NCBI RefSeq assembly: GCF_000756665.1 | Contig: NZ_ARXV01000004.1 | Location: 124,001 to 188,000, forward strand | Source of the DNA: Alcanivorax nanhaiticus | GTDB taxonomy: Bacteria > Pseudomonadota > Gammaproteobacteria > Pseudomonadales > Alcanivoracaceae | Direction of reading: 5' to 3' | Length of the DNA stretch: 64,000 nt | Part shown: one piece after another, positions 17,096-27,837 of the stretch | How the letters are laid out: each line of letters begins with the position of its first letter | How positions within the stretch are numbered: position 1 is the stretch's first letter | Position numbers and translations under genes: made by a program | The notes under the pieces: generated by a model | What the model saw: the letters and a program-made list of their open reading frames with translations, nothing else | Told to the model about the DNA's origin: nothing | Database searches by the model: none

Positions 17096-20000
17096 CTATT
17101 GATAAAGCAAATAATAATCCTCTAAAGTAAGCACATATTTTTCAGAAATGGGATCATTTGTAATATGACCACTAGTCAACAACCTATGAATTTCCATGTG
17201 TTTATCATGCAAGACTGGAAAAAGTTGCTGAGGGTTTACCGCCTGAGTTGGATAGTCTCCGATTGGCCAGTTCCAATGATGTATCTTCACACCCTCTACA
17301 TCAAACCCCTGCTGCTTAGCCAGATAATTGTATCTATTTCGCACGGCATTGAACGCTGCTCTCGCCTGGTCTGCGGAAGGAATTTCACCTTTACCTAAGA
17401 CATCTAAATAATCTTTATATACCCTGCTTCGCTTCGCAGAGTGCTTCATTGACTCTTCCCACAAAAAGTGAAGCCCTGGATTATCTGCAATAGAACTTAC
17501 ATTAATGTCCTGTGGAATCGATCCTCTCAGGACTGATGACGAAACAGGATCAACCTCAAAAAACCGAAAGTCCTCCGCCCCCGCTATCGTTTCTCCATAG
17601 CGAAGACCATTGCTTTGGGGCCAAAAATTAAGATTGTCACCCCATTTCGCAGCGCCCAGCCCACCTGCCAGCATGACCAGCCCTGCGCCTCCATAGGCAA
17701 CCTCTCCCCAATTACCACTCTCATAACCACCCAGGATATATCCGGTACTATCATAAGCACCATACCCTGTCATGCCTGGCATGAGAGTCCATCTTGCTGT
17801 ATTGCTGGCCACCAACAACTTTTGCGCTGGAGCACCAATACTACCGACAAACAATCCGCTGTTAACGCTATCAAAGTAATCTACTTCAGTGAGAGGCACG
17901 CCTTCGACCAGATTTTGATGGGCTATATCTCCCGTCATACCCCCGCCCACCAGCAATGTTGTCGCTGTTGGACCAAGCGTCCCTCCGGTGACAACCGTCC
18001 CGGTTACTCCCGCACCGAAAAGCAAATTCTCTTTCTTTAACGCCGCCTCTTCAAAGCTTTCATTATGGACAACCTCATCATGAATAACCGCGCCTTCCCA
18101 TGCGATAACACCTGCAAGAAGTGCGAATTGGAGCAGTGGCTCAACTTCTCGGGAATCGATTGACGCGAGTTGCTGCGTCCCCCCAAGCACCACAGGAGAA
18201 AAGCGATTGTCGCTATTCCATTGCTCAACTGTAGTATCTCCTTGGGTGCTAAAACCATAGAATGAGCTATACAACTCCCATGCTTTTGACGCTCGCTCTC
18301 CGCGGTTAAATGCCAACAGAGTCGTATGATCTTCAGGAAGGTCATTACCTTCCTCCGACATTTGATGCCTTGCATGCTCATGAACAAGCACCTGAACAGT
18401 CTGTGAGCTATCGGTCATATCAGTGCTATCTACATTGACGTAGATATCGGACTGATCATCATGATAGCCCCCCATCGCTTCCGTTTTATTAAAATCACTA
18501 GGGCCATCAGTAGGCGTATCATCGGCAAGTTGGCCCCCATCATAGAGATTAACCTCTGCAGCTTCATCAAGACCGTGGGCCGATGCGAGCGCATTCTCAA
18601 GTTGCTGCAACCCCTCCTTACTACCTTCGGCTCCTTCATCCCCTCTCAATTTTTTTTGCTGTTTTTCGTTTGCTGCTTGTTGCTCCATAACAGCGGCGTC
18701 ACGAGCATATTTAGAAACAGAATCAAAGAAATTCCACCTCTTGAAATCAGTCGCAACAATATCTTTTGCAGAGCGCGACATGTGGCCGAGGAACATCCTG
18801 CTGTCGATATGGTTTTTCTTGATATCTTTCCAACCACCGTTCAAACCAACAACACGATTATCCACCGTCACACTGGCATCCAACGCCCCGGTCTGCTGAT
18901 CAAGCGTCACCACTTGTGATGCATGGATATCACGATTCAGATCGGCATAATCAGCATGGTCATCCAGGCTCACCCCACCCACAGAGACATTACCCGCACC
19001 AATCGTCGCGAGAGTTTCCCCTTCCATCTGGTGCCCGGTGTCCTGAAGACTGATGGTCGTGGTGGCTTTGCTCACCTGCAGCCCACCACCCTGCTGCTCA
19101 CTCCTGCTGTAATCACGCAGGTTTTCCACTGTGAGCGTCTCGGTACTGAAATTCAGGTTGCCGTGATCTACCAGCGTGAGCCCACCGGTTTCTGCATCTT
19201 CTTCATAGCTGGCATTAGCGATCATCCCGCCTATAAGGGTGGTGTCTCTGGCGGTGATCTGGCTATTCTCGCCATCTGCTACCAGGATGGCGCTTTGCTG
19301 GTTGGTGCGCGCTCCTTCGCCGCTTCCTTCAGCCATGTTGAAGCCAGCACTTGCGCCCTGAGCAACGCCCTTACTGTCTGTACCGCCGCCGATACCCAGA
19401 TTCGCGCCAAAGCTACTGTTCGAGCTGCTATGGGTATCTTGCAGACTTTCAATGTGCAGCGTCTCGGTTTCGATTGCGGCGGTGTTGGCAGCGATAAGGC
19501 CGCCTTTTACCGTCAGGCTTTCGCTATTACTGGCCAAATGACCGATATTGAACTGGCTATTAACGTACTGCGTGGCCTGACTTTCTGAATCCGCCTCGTT
19601 GAAGCCCGCATTGGCATTCCAGCTGCCTTTCCCGCTACTGCTAGCACTAAAGCCGGCATTCTGGCTTTCTTGTTGATAGCTGCTGCTTTGTTCATTGGTA
19701 CCTGCGCCAATAAGAATGTCGCTGGCGTTAAGCTCGAGAAGACCGGCGGTAATATCACTACCGATGATATTCGCCGTGCCAGCATTGATGCTCATGGCAG
19801 ATGCAGACAAGCTGCTACCTTGCCAAGTCTTCTCGCTTGAAAGGCTGGTGGTTGTAGTCTCGGTATGCTGGGCGCTACCGCTGGCATAGAAGCCCGTACC
19901 GCCCGCAGCGGCACCTTGCCCTGCAGCGGCTAACGCCTGAACCCCCGCCAATTCAGCCTGAGCAAAGTTGGCGGTGGCAGCAGCCAGCATAATGCGGTAG

Positions 20001-23000
20001 TCCTCCAGCGCTTCCTTCGCCAGTTCTCCACGCTCCACTTTTCTTTCTGCCTCTTTCAGGGCGCGTCTGGCGTCATCTACCGCTTCTCCAGCCTCTTCGA
20101 TTCGCTTAACAGCATAGGCGGCATCCACATAGGCATTGCGGACGCTCAGTGTCAGCTCGCTAGTTTTTTCGGTAAGCGTTTCACTGACGGAGTGCTCATC
20201 CTGCACACCCGTGACATTGATCTCTTCCCCGGTCAACGAAAGGGTTCCATCTTCCCCGCTCGCATACAGGTCTGCGTTGATGAGGGTGATACCGCCTTCG
20301 GCTTCAAGGAAAATCTGGTTTGCGCTGATACTGCTGCCAGTGTGGTTGATATCTCTGATAACAGTGGCTTGCTCAAGCTCCGTCAGCCTTAACCCGCCAA
20401 GACTGATTTCATCTTCTTTCAGGGAAGGGTCAATGCTGGAAGCCGTTTCGGTGACATCCCGCTGGGTGGTGGTGGTGTCTGTGACTGCCGTATCCAGCAG
20501 AATGTTTTCTGCCAATACGACAACTCTTCCGCTTTCTTGATCAGCGGCGATGCTGGAACCTGTTACCGCGATGTCATTCTGTGCAGATAGCTGAACATTC
20601 TCTGCCTGCAAGCTGCTTCCAACCTGTCTGCTCTGCTGAACTCGGTTTTCGACATGCTCCGACAACTCAATTTCGCTCTCTTTACCCGCCAGAGCCAAAC
20701 CTGGCATGTAAAGAGCGCCGAGCCCCAGCATCGCTGAGCTCACCTTTGCCAGGTCTTTTACAGGACCGCGTAGCTCACGCGTTCTCACACTCCAACTTTC
20801 ATTCTCCAGCGTTACAGTACCAATATTGAGGTTGTCGATACTTCCTCGCTCAATGATTGGGTTTCCATTCTCATCCAGTTTAAGCACACCGCTTTCATCT
20901 TTTGCGAAAGCAGCCTCGCCAATGGTGAGGTCGCCTTGGGCTTCGAGTTGAGCCGCGCCCAAGGTCACGTCATCTTGCGCATTCAGAGCAAGGCCACCTC
21001 CGGAAGAGAGTCCAGCCTGTGCGAGAGTCTGTGTAATGCTTCCGGAATCACTCGTCTTTATTCGAACTGCATTCTTTTCTTCAACCCTGCGTCGATGGTA
21101 TTCGGTATTCACCGCTGACTCGATGTTAATACCCTTTCCAGACGCAACATCCACGCTCTTCTCACCATGCCCATGGGAAGCCAGCAGGCTAATACTGCCT
21201 TTTTCAGCATTGAGAATCAGATTACCCTGGGCAATGAGATTACTACCCACTACACGTTGCGACTCTGCTTCTACTGTCTGCTTCTTACTGCTCCCAAAAC
21301 TCCCATCATCTTTCCGGTAGCTGTAGAGCGAATCACTCTCCTGTGCATAACCGACGACAATATCGCCTTTTGCTTTCAGGTTAATATCCCCTTCACTACT
21401 GAGATCACTGGCAATAATGGACAGGTCATTTTCGGTTTCCAGCAACATACTGACGGTGCTGTTCAGATTGCTCCCCAGTTGCCGGACCTTGCTTTGAGTG
21501 AACTTCACATCCCCCTGATCCATGTGACTTCCCTGGCTGACAGAGACACTGCCAACTGAAAGGTCTCCCCCTGCTTCCAGGGCCAGAACGCCGGCGTTTA
21601 CCTGGGCCCCCTGAATCTGGATATCCTCCGCGCTTCTGATCCTCAGATTTTCAGCCCTTAGCTCGGCCTGTTCAGTAAGGCGGGTCATCCAGTTCAGTGA
21701 ATCACCTACCGCTTCAGCCAGTGTGGCGATTTCCACGCTGCCTTCAGCATCCAGATTCAGCGACTGAGCGATTAATTGTCCGCCCAGGTTCTTAATGTCA
21801 CCGTCACTACGCAGGTTTAAGGACTCTCCCGCGTACATACCTCCGCTGTTTGTTATACCCCCTTGCCCGGCGTTAATAGTCGCCGTGTTCGCAGCATGGA
21901 TTTCACCATGATTACTGACTTGCTCGCCGGTGATGAGCACCTCTTCACCGCGTAACTGCGGCCCATCCAACACGGCCCCGCCTTTCGCCAGATACAGGAC
22001 GGGAACCATCACCCGGTAACCCGCCACCTCTTTCTCTTCCAGCCATACAATATCTTGCTGCAGTGCATTAACCTGGTCTGCCGTCAACGCGACACCAACA
22101 CTTAATTCCAGAGACTCGGCAGCAGCGAAGGCGTTATCCATCAACCAGCGGAATTGCTCTTCATCACTTTCAAAATCAGGGTCAAGAAACCTGGCTCCTG
22201 TTGCAGCCAAAACCGCATCACGAACAAGTGTGGTTTCGTAATAACTATCACCCAGCCGCTGTATTTCCCGATCCGGTGTCATTCCCAAGCGATTGATCAG
22301 GTATTGGCTGCCCATAAAACCACTCAACGTGGCAAACAAGGGATTGGTCTCAATAAGGTAGGGATGACCTGGATCTGTTCTCAAAATGAACAGGCCGTGT
22401 TCACCTGGCAGACTGAAGCCCAGCGAAAGCGGATCAAAGCGGAACAGTGTATCGGCGTTGTGTTGCCCATTTTCGCCGTAAACGGCTTGCATGGCAGAGC
22501 CGAAACTGAAAGCGGCTCCTTCTTTTTCTTCGCCATTGGTCACCAGCTCCGCATCGATGTTGAGCTTTCCGCCGGCGCTCACCAGGGCGTTGATGACTGT
22601 TTCAGTGAGAATGTTCGTGTGGCTGGTAGCCCCTGCACGATTACAGCTGACTCGGCTGCTATCACATAGGGCCCAGTTTTCTGACGTCGGGATGGTGGTA
22701 TAGGTGTAATACTTTTTCTTGCTCCCTCCAGCTGAATCCCTCTTCCTGAGCCAGGATTTGTCTACCCGATAGACTTCCTTCAAATCCTGAGTAATGGCGA
22801 TATTTTCAAAGCGTGTGGCCTTGATTTCGATATCGTTTCCTGCAGCGATAACGCTGGCATTATTCAAGAGGTAGTCCCCTAATAACCACAGGTCTCCACC
22901 TGCAAGCATTCTGGACTGTCTTGGCGCAGAAACCGACTGTACGCTTTGCCGCTGATATTTATTTCGGTACGTTGTATCGTGGCATTCGCTATTCCTGTTC

Positions 23001-24922
23001 CGATTAAAGCAACGTCGGTCGTAGTCGCGGTCATAGCTATAAACAGGGGCATCCCAAGCGACCTCCACTTCCGGTGCGCTGATCAGCTGCTGAAAAATAT
23101 TGGCTGCAACAATCCGGGTGCTTCCTTCGCTGGCAATCAGGCCAGATTCGTTATTTACCCTGTTTGCCCAGCGATCCTTGTCTGCCCATATCTCATCCAG
23201 ACTCCCTTGCAGCTCTCCGCCAGCAATATCCATGTCTCCGACGGCGTAGATATCGCCAAAGTTATCCAGTTCATTAAGATACAACTGCATCTGGCCTGCG
23301 GATAACAGCAGTGAATGTTCTGCATTTGAGAGTTTTTCGCCGGAATAAAACACGCTTTCCATACCGGCAATATCACCATGATTATCAAGGTTCGTTACCT
23401 CCATGGTCATGGCTCCAGAGGAACTGAAGACCCCCTCATTGCGGAGTTCTGCCGCCTTGACTGAGACATCACCCAGTACCTGCCAATCGGCTTCGGTGCC
23501 GATAAACACGGTTTCAGCCTCAAGATTCAATTCACCTTCAGCCTGCACTTCGCCAAGGTGTTGATAGTCTTGCGTGGTTAATGACAGAGCCTGACCCGCC
23601 TGCAAGGCACCTGACGTGTTGTTTAACGACGCTGTGGTAATTTCAAGATTATCAATGGCATCCAGCTGCCCGCTATTTACAAGCTGATCTGTTGCCGAGA
23701 TGTTCACGTTGCCCTGCCCGGCAACCGTTCCCGTATTGGTAAAGTCCTTAGTGGTGACTGCTATCTGGCCACCAGCCAGCATCTCCCCCTGATTCACAAC
23801 CCCTTGCTCTGCGTGAACGATTATCCCGCTATCGCCAGTCATTGATGCTCCACTGGCTAGCGTACTTTCATCTACTCGAATACTGACTACATCAGCGCCG
23901 ACATTACCGGCCTCAACATTGAGTATCTTCGCGTCCACTTCCAGCATTCCTCCGGCAACGACACTGCCGGTAGTACTCACAGAGCTTGCTGATGCAACCT
24001 GCATATTGCCTTTGGCACTGGCATCGCCAAAGCTCAGAGCCCCCTCTGCCGACAGCACCAGATCCCCATTCTGCGCCGCCACCGGCGCATCCAGCTTCAC
24101 GCCCACGCCATCTTCATTGGCAATCAGACGAATGCGGTTGGCATACATACCGCCCAGCGCCGTGGAGTCAATCGCAAAGGACGGTTTATCCCCATCAGTA
24201 GTGACGTTGCTGGTTTCAAGCGTATTGCGGTTCACCGTTTGCTGGCCGGTCACAATATTCAGTTGATCTGCGTGTAGCTCACCAGCCACCTCGACAGAAC
24301 GGGCAATCAGATCAAAACGGTTGGTATTGGAGGCATTGAGCCCATTCTCACCGATATGGATATTGCCGCCCTGCACATCAAAACCACTCAGGCTGCCACC
24401 TTCCATGATCGCCGTGCCCGTGGTCAGGGTGGCATGGTTGGTATTGATGAAACCGCAACCGTTACAGGTGATGCCGTTTGGGTTGGCGACCACCACATCT
24501 GCACGTCGCCCGCCGACTTCCATGTAACCATTAAGGCTGGAGGGGTTCGCGCCGATGACCTCATTCAGGATCAAGTTGGCAGATCCATTGGTCAGGTTTG
24601 GGTTGCCTTCAATGTAGCCACCCAATTGGGTCTGGGTCAGCTGCTGGCTGTTATTCAGAATCAGCCCCTGACTTCCCACATTGAGTTCATTGTAGAAATT
24701 CTGGGAGACGCCTTGCCCATTGGGGTTCTGGATATTCACGATGGGCACGCCATTGGCTGCCTGATCCAGAGTCGGGCGCCCATTGGTGGAATGCGTCGGA
24801 CTGACAGGTTCCGCAGCGGCCAGCAGCGCAGGCTGCCAGATCAACAGCAATGACAGGCCATAGCCCAGGCTGCGTTGCAAAACAGACGGCTGCTGATCAG
24901 ATTTCGGCATAAAGTGAGGCAT
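17096..24922 (-). CDS. cdiA: CdiA/FhaB-like two-partner secretion toxin with HNH-like C-terminus
   Basis: 2608 residues. Signal region QRSLGYGLSLLLIWQPALLA, then the TPS secretion domain (about 40-290) with NPNG, NPNL and TCNGCGFINT motifs needed for recognition by the outer-membrane partner. Long beta-helical haemagglutinin repeats follow (for example GSSLQAENVQLSAQNDIAVT). Around residues 2100-2150 is a segment with LVHEHARHQ, near but not identical to a zinc-protease motif. A glycine-rich hydrophobic stretch then precedes the C-terminal domain. The last 70 residues contain KIHHWNWPIGDYP (His2548-2549) and HDKHMEIHR, suggesting an HNH/endonuclease-VII-like nuclease. No VENN motif was found. 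It overlaps the end of cdiB; a second ATG lies at 24910. Confidence 0.85.
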   Translation of the reverse strand: MPHFMPKSDQQPSVLQRSLGYGLSLLLIWQPALLAAAEPVSPTHSTNGRPTLDQAANGVPIVNIQNPNGQGVSQNFYNELNVGSQGLILNNSQQLTQTQLGGYIEGNPNLTNGSANLILNEVIGANPSSLNGYMEVGGRRADVVVANPNGITCNGCGFINTNHATLTTGTAIMEGGSLSGFDVQGGNIHIGENGLNASNTNRFDLIARSVEVAGELHADQLNIVTGQQTVNRNTLETSNVTTDGDKPSFAIDSTALGGMYANRIRLIANEDGVGVKLDAPVAAQNGDLVLSAEGALSFGDASAKGNMQVASASSVSTTGSVVAGGMLEVDAKILNVEAGNVGADVVSIRVDESTLASGASMTGDSGIIVHAEQGVVNQGEMLAGGQIAVTTKDFTNTGTVAGQGNVNISATDQLVNSGQLDAIDNLEITTASLNNTSGALQAGQALSLTTQDYQHLGEVQAEGELNLEAETVFIGTEADWQVLGDVSVKAAELRNEGVFSSSGAMTMEVTNLDNHGDIAGMESVFYSGEKLSNAEHSLLLSAGQMQLYLNELDNFGDIYAVGDMDIAGGELQGSLDEIWADKDRWANRVNNESGLIASEGSTRIVAANIFQQLISAPEVEVAWDAPVYSYDRDYDRRCFNRNRNSECHDTTYRNKYQRQSVQSVSAPRQSRMLAGGDLWLLGDYLLNNASVIAAGNDIEIKATRFENIAITQDLKEVYRVDKSWLRKRDSAGGSKKKYYTYTTIPTSENWALCDSSRVSCNRAGATSHTNILTETVINALVSAGGKLNIDAELVTNGEEKEGAAFSFGSAMQAVYGENGQHNADTLFRFDPLSLGFSLPGEHGLFILRTDPGHPYLIETNPLFATLSGFMGSQYLINRLGMTPDREIQRLGDSYYETTLVRDAVLAATGARFLDPDFESDEEQFRWLMDNAFAAAESLELSVGVALTADQVNALQQDIVWLEEKEVAGYRVMVPVLYLAKGGAVLDGPQLRGEEVLITGEQVSNHGEIHAANTATINAGQGGITNSGGMYAGESLNLRSDGDIKNLGGQLIAQSLNLDAEGSVEIATLAEAVGDSLNWMTRLTEQAELRAENLRIRSAEDIQIQGAQVNAGVLALEAGGDLSVGSVSVSQGSHMDQGDVKFTQSKVRQLGSNLNSTVSMLLETENDLSIIASDLSSEGDINLKAKGDIVVGYAQESDSLYSYRKDDGSFGSSKKQTVEAESQRVVGSNLIAQGNLILNAEKGSISLLASHGHGEKSVDVASGKGINIESAVNTEYHRRRVEEKNAVRIKTSDSGSITQTLAQAGLSSGGGLALNAQDDVTLGAAQLEAQGDLTIGEAAFAKDESGVLKLDENGNPIIERGSIDNLNIGTVTLENESWSVRTRELRGPVKDLAKVSSAMLGLGALYMPGLALAGKESEIELSEHVENRVQQSRQVGSSLQAENVQLSAQNDIAVTGSSIAADQESGRVVVLAENILLDTAVTDTTTTQRDVTETASSIDPSLKEDEISLGGLRLTELEQATVIRDINHTGSSISANQIFLEAEGGITLINADLYASGEDGTLSLTGEEINVTGVQDEHSVSETLTEKTSELTLSVRNAYVDAAYAVKRIEEAGEAVDDARRALKEAERKVERGELAKEALEDYRIMLAAATANFAQAELAGVQALAAAGQGAAAGGTGFYASGSAQHTETTTTSLSSEKTWQGSSLSASAMSINAGTANIIGSDITAGLLELNASDILIGAGTNEQSSSYQQESQNAGFSASSSGKGSWNANAGFNEADSESQATQYVNSQFNIGHLASNSESLTVKGGLIAANTAAIETETLHIESLQDTHSSSNSSFGANLGIGGGTDSKGVAQGASAGFNMAEGSGEGARTNQQSAILVADGENSQITARDTTLIGGMIANASYEEDAETGGLTLVDHGNLNFSTETLTVENLRDYSRSEQQGGGLQVSKATTTISLQDTGHQMEGETLATIGAGNVSVGGVSLDDHADYADLNRDIHASQVVTLDQQTGALDASVTVDNRVVGLNGGWKDIKKNHIDSRMFLGHMSRSAKDIVATDFKRWNFFDSVSKYARDAAVMEQQAANEKQQKKLRGDEGAEGSKEGLQQLENALASAHGLDEAAEVNLYDGGQLADDTPTDGPSDFNKTEAMGGYHDDQSDIYVNVDSTDMTDSSQTVQVLVHEHARHQMSEEGNDLPEDHTTLLAFNRGERASKAWELYSSFYGFSTQGDTTVEQWNSDNRFSPVVLGGTQQLASIDSREVEPLLQFALLAGVIAWEGAVIHDEVVHNESFEEAALKKENLLFGAGVTGTVVTGGTLGPTATTLLVGGGMTGDIAHQNLVEGVPLTEVDYFDSVNSGLFVGSIGAPAQKLLVASNTARWTLMPGMTGYGAYDSTGYILGGYESGNWGEVAYGGAGLVMLAGGLGAAKWGDNLNFWPQSNGLRYGETIAGAEDFRFFEVDPVSSSVLRGSIPQDINVSSIADNPGLHFLWEESMKHSAKRSRVYKDYLDVLGKGEIPSADQARAAFNAVRNRYNYLAKQQGFDVEGVKIHHWNWPIGDYPTQAVNPQQLFPVLHDKHMEIHRLLTSGHITNDPISEKYVLTLEDYYLLYQ

Positions 24923-26576
24923 GAAGCGTGTACTCGCTGTTTGTCAGTTCCGTTGAATGCTGTTCCATGGGCCATGACACTTCCGTCGTGAAGCTCAGGC
25001 CGCGAAAACCCAGCCGGGCCCCGGCGGTAGCGGAGTCAATGCGTGCAAATCCCAGCTCATTGCTGTTGCCCGGTACCACACCAGAATCGTAGGCAATAAA
25101 CGGGGTCACCGAGACAGGGCCAGTGACAGGAGGATAGAAATCAAATTGAACGGCGCCCGCCATGGCGGAATTGCCATTAAGAGAAATATCCCGATACCCC
25201 CTGACCGCCGCACTGGACGCGACGGAGAACCGTTCCGACGGGAACAACACATCATCGCTGTACTGCCCATTTAGCCGAATGGATAAGGCCCCATATAACG
25301 GTTTTATGAAGCGGTTGGCTGTAAGATATGTCTGATATCTCGTGTGCGAGATATCGGCAATCGAGATATCGCCCGGTAACATCGTTGCCGGCCCTGCCCC
25401 TCTGCCCTGTTCATAGGTAAAGGTGCCCGCCAATTGGGTATTGCCCCACAAGTACTTGCCATTGACCCTGCCACCCCAGGCACGCAGGTGATAGCTGCTA
25501 ACCCGGATCACCGCATCTTCAAGCCGGTTTTCAGTGTCGGAATACGCACCCAGCAAGGAAAGCGAGAAACGCGCCTTGTTGCTTCTGTAGAGCGTGCGAG
25601 TCAGCTCCAGTCTGCTGGTATCGGTTGCCCCCTCGGATTCGAAGGACTGGAAAATTCCATCAATGGTGTTCTCATACTCCTGGCGGTTGTAGCTTAACGC
25701 CAGATTCCAGTAACCGTGACTGATGTCGTAGCTCAGGCCCGAGCCCCAGGCCTGATCTGAAAACTCCGTGTCCAGATCAGTATTCAGGGACAGGGAAATT
25801 CTGTCCGGCACCCCCGCCAGGCCTCCCCAATCGAACCCCGCCTGTGCCGTGCCATGGGTGATGTCCCCATAGTGTTCTTCGTCCAGTACCAGAAAAGCCC
25901 GATAGCGCTGCGGCCACTGCGCCTGGCCGAGAATAATCGTGCCGCCTTGTTCTTCCCCCGGCGCCAGATCCATCTTGGCATCCAGGTGAGGCAGACGGGC
26001 CAACGTTTCGACAGCGTGTTCCAGATCTCGCAGATTCAGCAATTCGCCTGGGGATGCAGGAACGGCCCATTCCAGCATACGCCGTGACACTCCCACAGGC
26101 TGAAAATCCTCAACCCGACCGGGCACAACCAAAAGCTGCAAGGACCCCTTGGACACATCCTGTTCAGGAATGAGCACACGACTGGTGATATACCCCTTGT
26201 CGATGAGCTTGTTGGAGAGGACTGCCTGAAGGGTCTGAATATCCTGCATGCTCATGCAGCTACCCTCAGGCTGACGAGCGGTCTTGGTTAGCCACCGCCC
26301 GAAAGGAAGGTTTTGCCCATCGATGGTACTCAGCGAGATGGTTTCAATCGCGAAGCAGCGGCTCGGGGCATCTGTCGCCTCCGGGAGCGGCACCTGCATA
26401 GGGCTATCTTTCCCCGGCACCACCATTTCTTCCAGCTGCTGCTGCTGGCGCTGACGCTCTTGTTCCTGGAGGCGGTCGAACATACGCTGTTGCGCACTTG
26501 GCTCAGCCTGGACGACACAAGCAAACAAGCACGCAGCAAATACGCCACCGCAAAAAAGTGTTTTTTCCCCCAACAT
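24897..26576 (-). CDS. cdiB: TpsB/CdiB-family outer-membrane transporter
   Basis: 559 residues. Signal peptide to about residue 24, a Gln/Arg-rich helix (QEQERQRQQQQLEE) that would plug the pore, then two POTRA domains (about 70-220; marks CMSMQDIQTLQAVLSNKLID, GYITSRVLIPEQDV, LQLLVVPGRVEDF). A 16-strand Omp85-type barrel follows, with the signature loop AVRGYRD. It exports and presents the adjacent CdiA-like protein by recognising its TPS domain. The C-terminus ends YAEI rather than the more usual aromatic residue. Its 3' end overlaps cdiA, so the pair is one operon; a divergent gene begins 130 bp upstream. Confidence 0.92.
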   Translation of the reverse strand: MLGEKTLFCGGVFAACLFACVVQAEPSAQQRMFDRLQEQERQRQQQQLEEMVVPGKDSPMQVPLPEATDAPSRCFAIETISLSTIDGQNLPFGRWLTKTARQPEGSCMSMQDIQTLQAVLSNKLIDKGYITSRVLIPEQDVSKGSLQLLVVPGRVEDFQPVGVSRRMLEWAVPASPGELLNLRDLEHAVETLARLPHLDAKMDLAPGEEQGGTIILGQAQWPQRYRAFLVLDEEHYGDITHGTAQAGFDWGGLAGVPDRISLSLNTDLDTEFSDQAWGSGLSYDISHGYWNLALSYNRQEYENTIDGIFQSFESEGATDTSRLELTRTLYRSNKARFSLSLLGAYSDTENRLEDAVIRVSSYHLRAWGGRVNGKYLWGNTQLAGTFTYEQGRGAGPATMLPGDISIADISHTRYQTYLTANRFIKPLYGALSIRLNGQYSDDVLFPSERFSVASSAAVRGYRDISLNGNSAMAGAVQFDFYPPVTGPVSVTPFIAYDSGVVPGNSNELGFARIDSATAGARLGFRGLSFTTEVSWPMEQHSTELTNSEYTLHASLYAEI

Positions 26577-26706
26577 GGCTTTCCTTGCCCCGAATGATCA
26601 CAATAAGTACGGGCAACCTGGAGATATTATTATTGGCGTTGCTTAATCCGTAGCCGCACATCATACACCTTTGGCTAAGCGCCCGTGAAACAGGAACAAT
26701 CTTTGC

Positions 26707-27837
26707 GTGAAACAGATCACACCCAGACTTGCATTATGGCTTTTTGCCATCATACTTTCTTCGCAAGCCTTTGCCTCATCTGCTGAATCGGCCCTGGCGA
26801 CTCTTTCGCAAGCTGACAGCACAGAGAAGGCTCTCAGAAGCGCCTTGCGAGAGGCTGCGAACCTTGCTCCTGCGGAACGTTTCGTGATTGAAAACCAGCT
26901 GCGGCTGAGACTGGCAGCAACTGAAATGCAGCAAGAAGATTTCGAGGAAGCCCGCAGCACACTCAAACAAATTGAGACCGAAAGTCCCGCTGCATTGCAG
27001 GCCAGTTTGCTAATGGCAGAAAGTTACCGGCTTACCGATGAATCAGGGCAAGCCCTGAACTGGTTTCTGCGAACCGCCCAGCACTACCCTTACCGAACCA
27101 CGACACTGAATGGGCTCCTGAGTGCCGCCCATGACGAACAATCCCGGAACACCAACCTGTCGGCAGCACTCTACGCGGAGATCAGCAAACAAAGCCTTTT
27201 TGCGCTCGGCCAGCTAGACCGCTTCAAGCAGCATGACGATCTGGATCCGATGGCAGTCATTTTTCCTTCCGATCTGGATGAAGCGGTTCGCAAGACACTC
27301 CTGCGCCGTAGCTTGCGCCACCCCGAGCACAACCTGCTGAAGCAGACCGGTAAATTGAAGCAATCCGTTTCTGCCATCATCTCGCTGCAGCAACGTCATG
27401 AACTGGTTCAGCAAGAACTCAGACAACTTACCCAGACCCTGGCGCAATATCAGAGCCAGCAGCAGGCTCTTACCAAACAACTTCAGACAGGGGATCAGAC
27501 CTTGGCGATGCTGACCGCGAAACTGATCCCGAATGATTTCAGTACAGAGCAAACCCAGATCCGCCAACACATTACCCGCCTTCGCAATCAGCAAGCCAGG
27601 CAGAGAGCACAGCTGGCATTTATCGAGCACAGCCAGCAGACTCTTCCTGAGATCGCCAACAATCTGGAAAAACAACTTCAGACGCTGCACCAAAACGCCC
27701 AGAAGCAGCTTGCCAGTAGTCATACAGCGGTTATTTCGGTACTTGAAGACAGTATTGCAGCCTACCGTGCGGAACTTTCGGATCTCGCCGCTGAAGCCCA
27801 GTTGCAACGTTCTGAGCTGATGCTCTCATCACAGTGA
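26707..27837 (+). CDS. exported helical/coiled-coil protein
   Basis: 376 residues starting at a GTG, with AGGAAC about ten bases upstream. A signal peptide (LALWLFAIILSSQAFA) is followed by a TPR-like helical part (about 40-140, for example EARSTLKQIETESPAALQAS) and then long coiled coils rich in Gln (about 215-365). No enzyme motif seen. It resembles tetratricopeptide periplasmic proteins of unknown role. It overlaps rlmA by four bases (GTGA), so the two are probably co-transcribed although functionally unrelated. It diverges from cdiB; a link to CDI is not supported by the sequence. Confidence 0.7.
   Translation: MKQITPRLALWLFAIILSSQAFASSAESALATLSQADSTEKALRSALREAANLAPAERFVIENQLRLRLAATEMQQEDFEEARSTLKQIETESPAALQASLLMAESYRLTDESGQALNWFLRTAQHYPYRTTTLNGLLSAAHDEQSRNTNLSAALYAEISKQSLFALGQLDRFKQHDDLDPMAVIFPSDLDEAVRKTLLRRSLRHPEHNLLKQTGKLKQSVSAIISLQQRHELVQQELRQLTQTLAQYQSQQQALTKQLQTGDQTLAMLTAKLIPNDFSTEQTQIRQHITRLRNQQARQRAQLAFIEHSQQTLPEIANNLEKQLQTLHQNAQKQLASSHTAVISVLEDSIAAYRAELSDLAAEAQLQRSELMLSSQ

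Noticed and set aside
26577-26706. Functional link between the divergent coiled-coil gene and the CDI locus
   Set aside because: Only proximity supports it; the gene overlaps rlmA and has no CDI-related motif.
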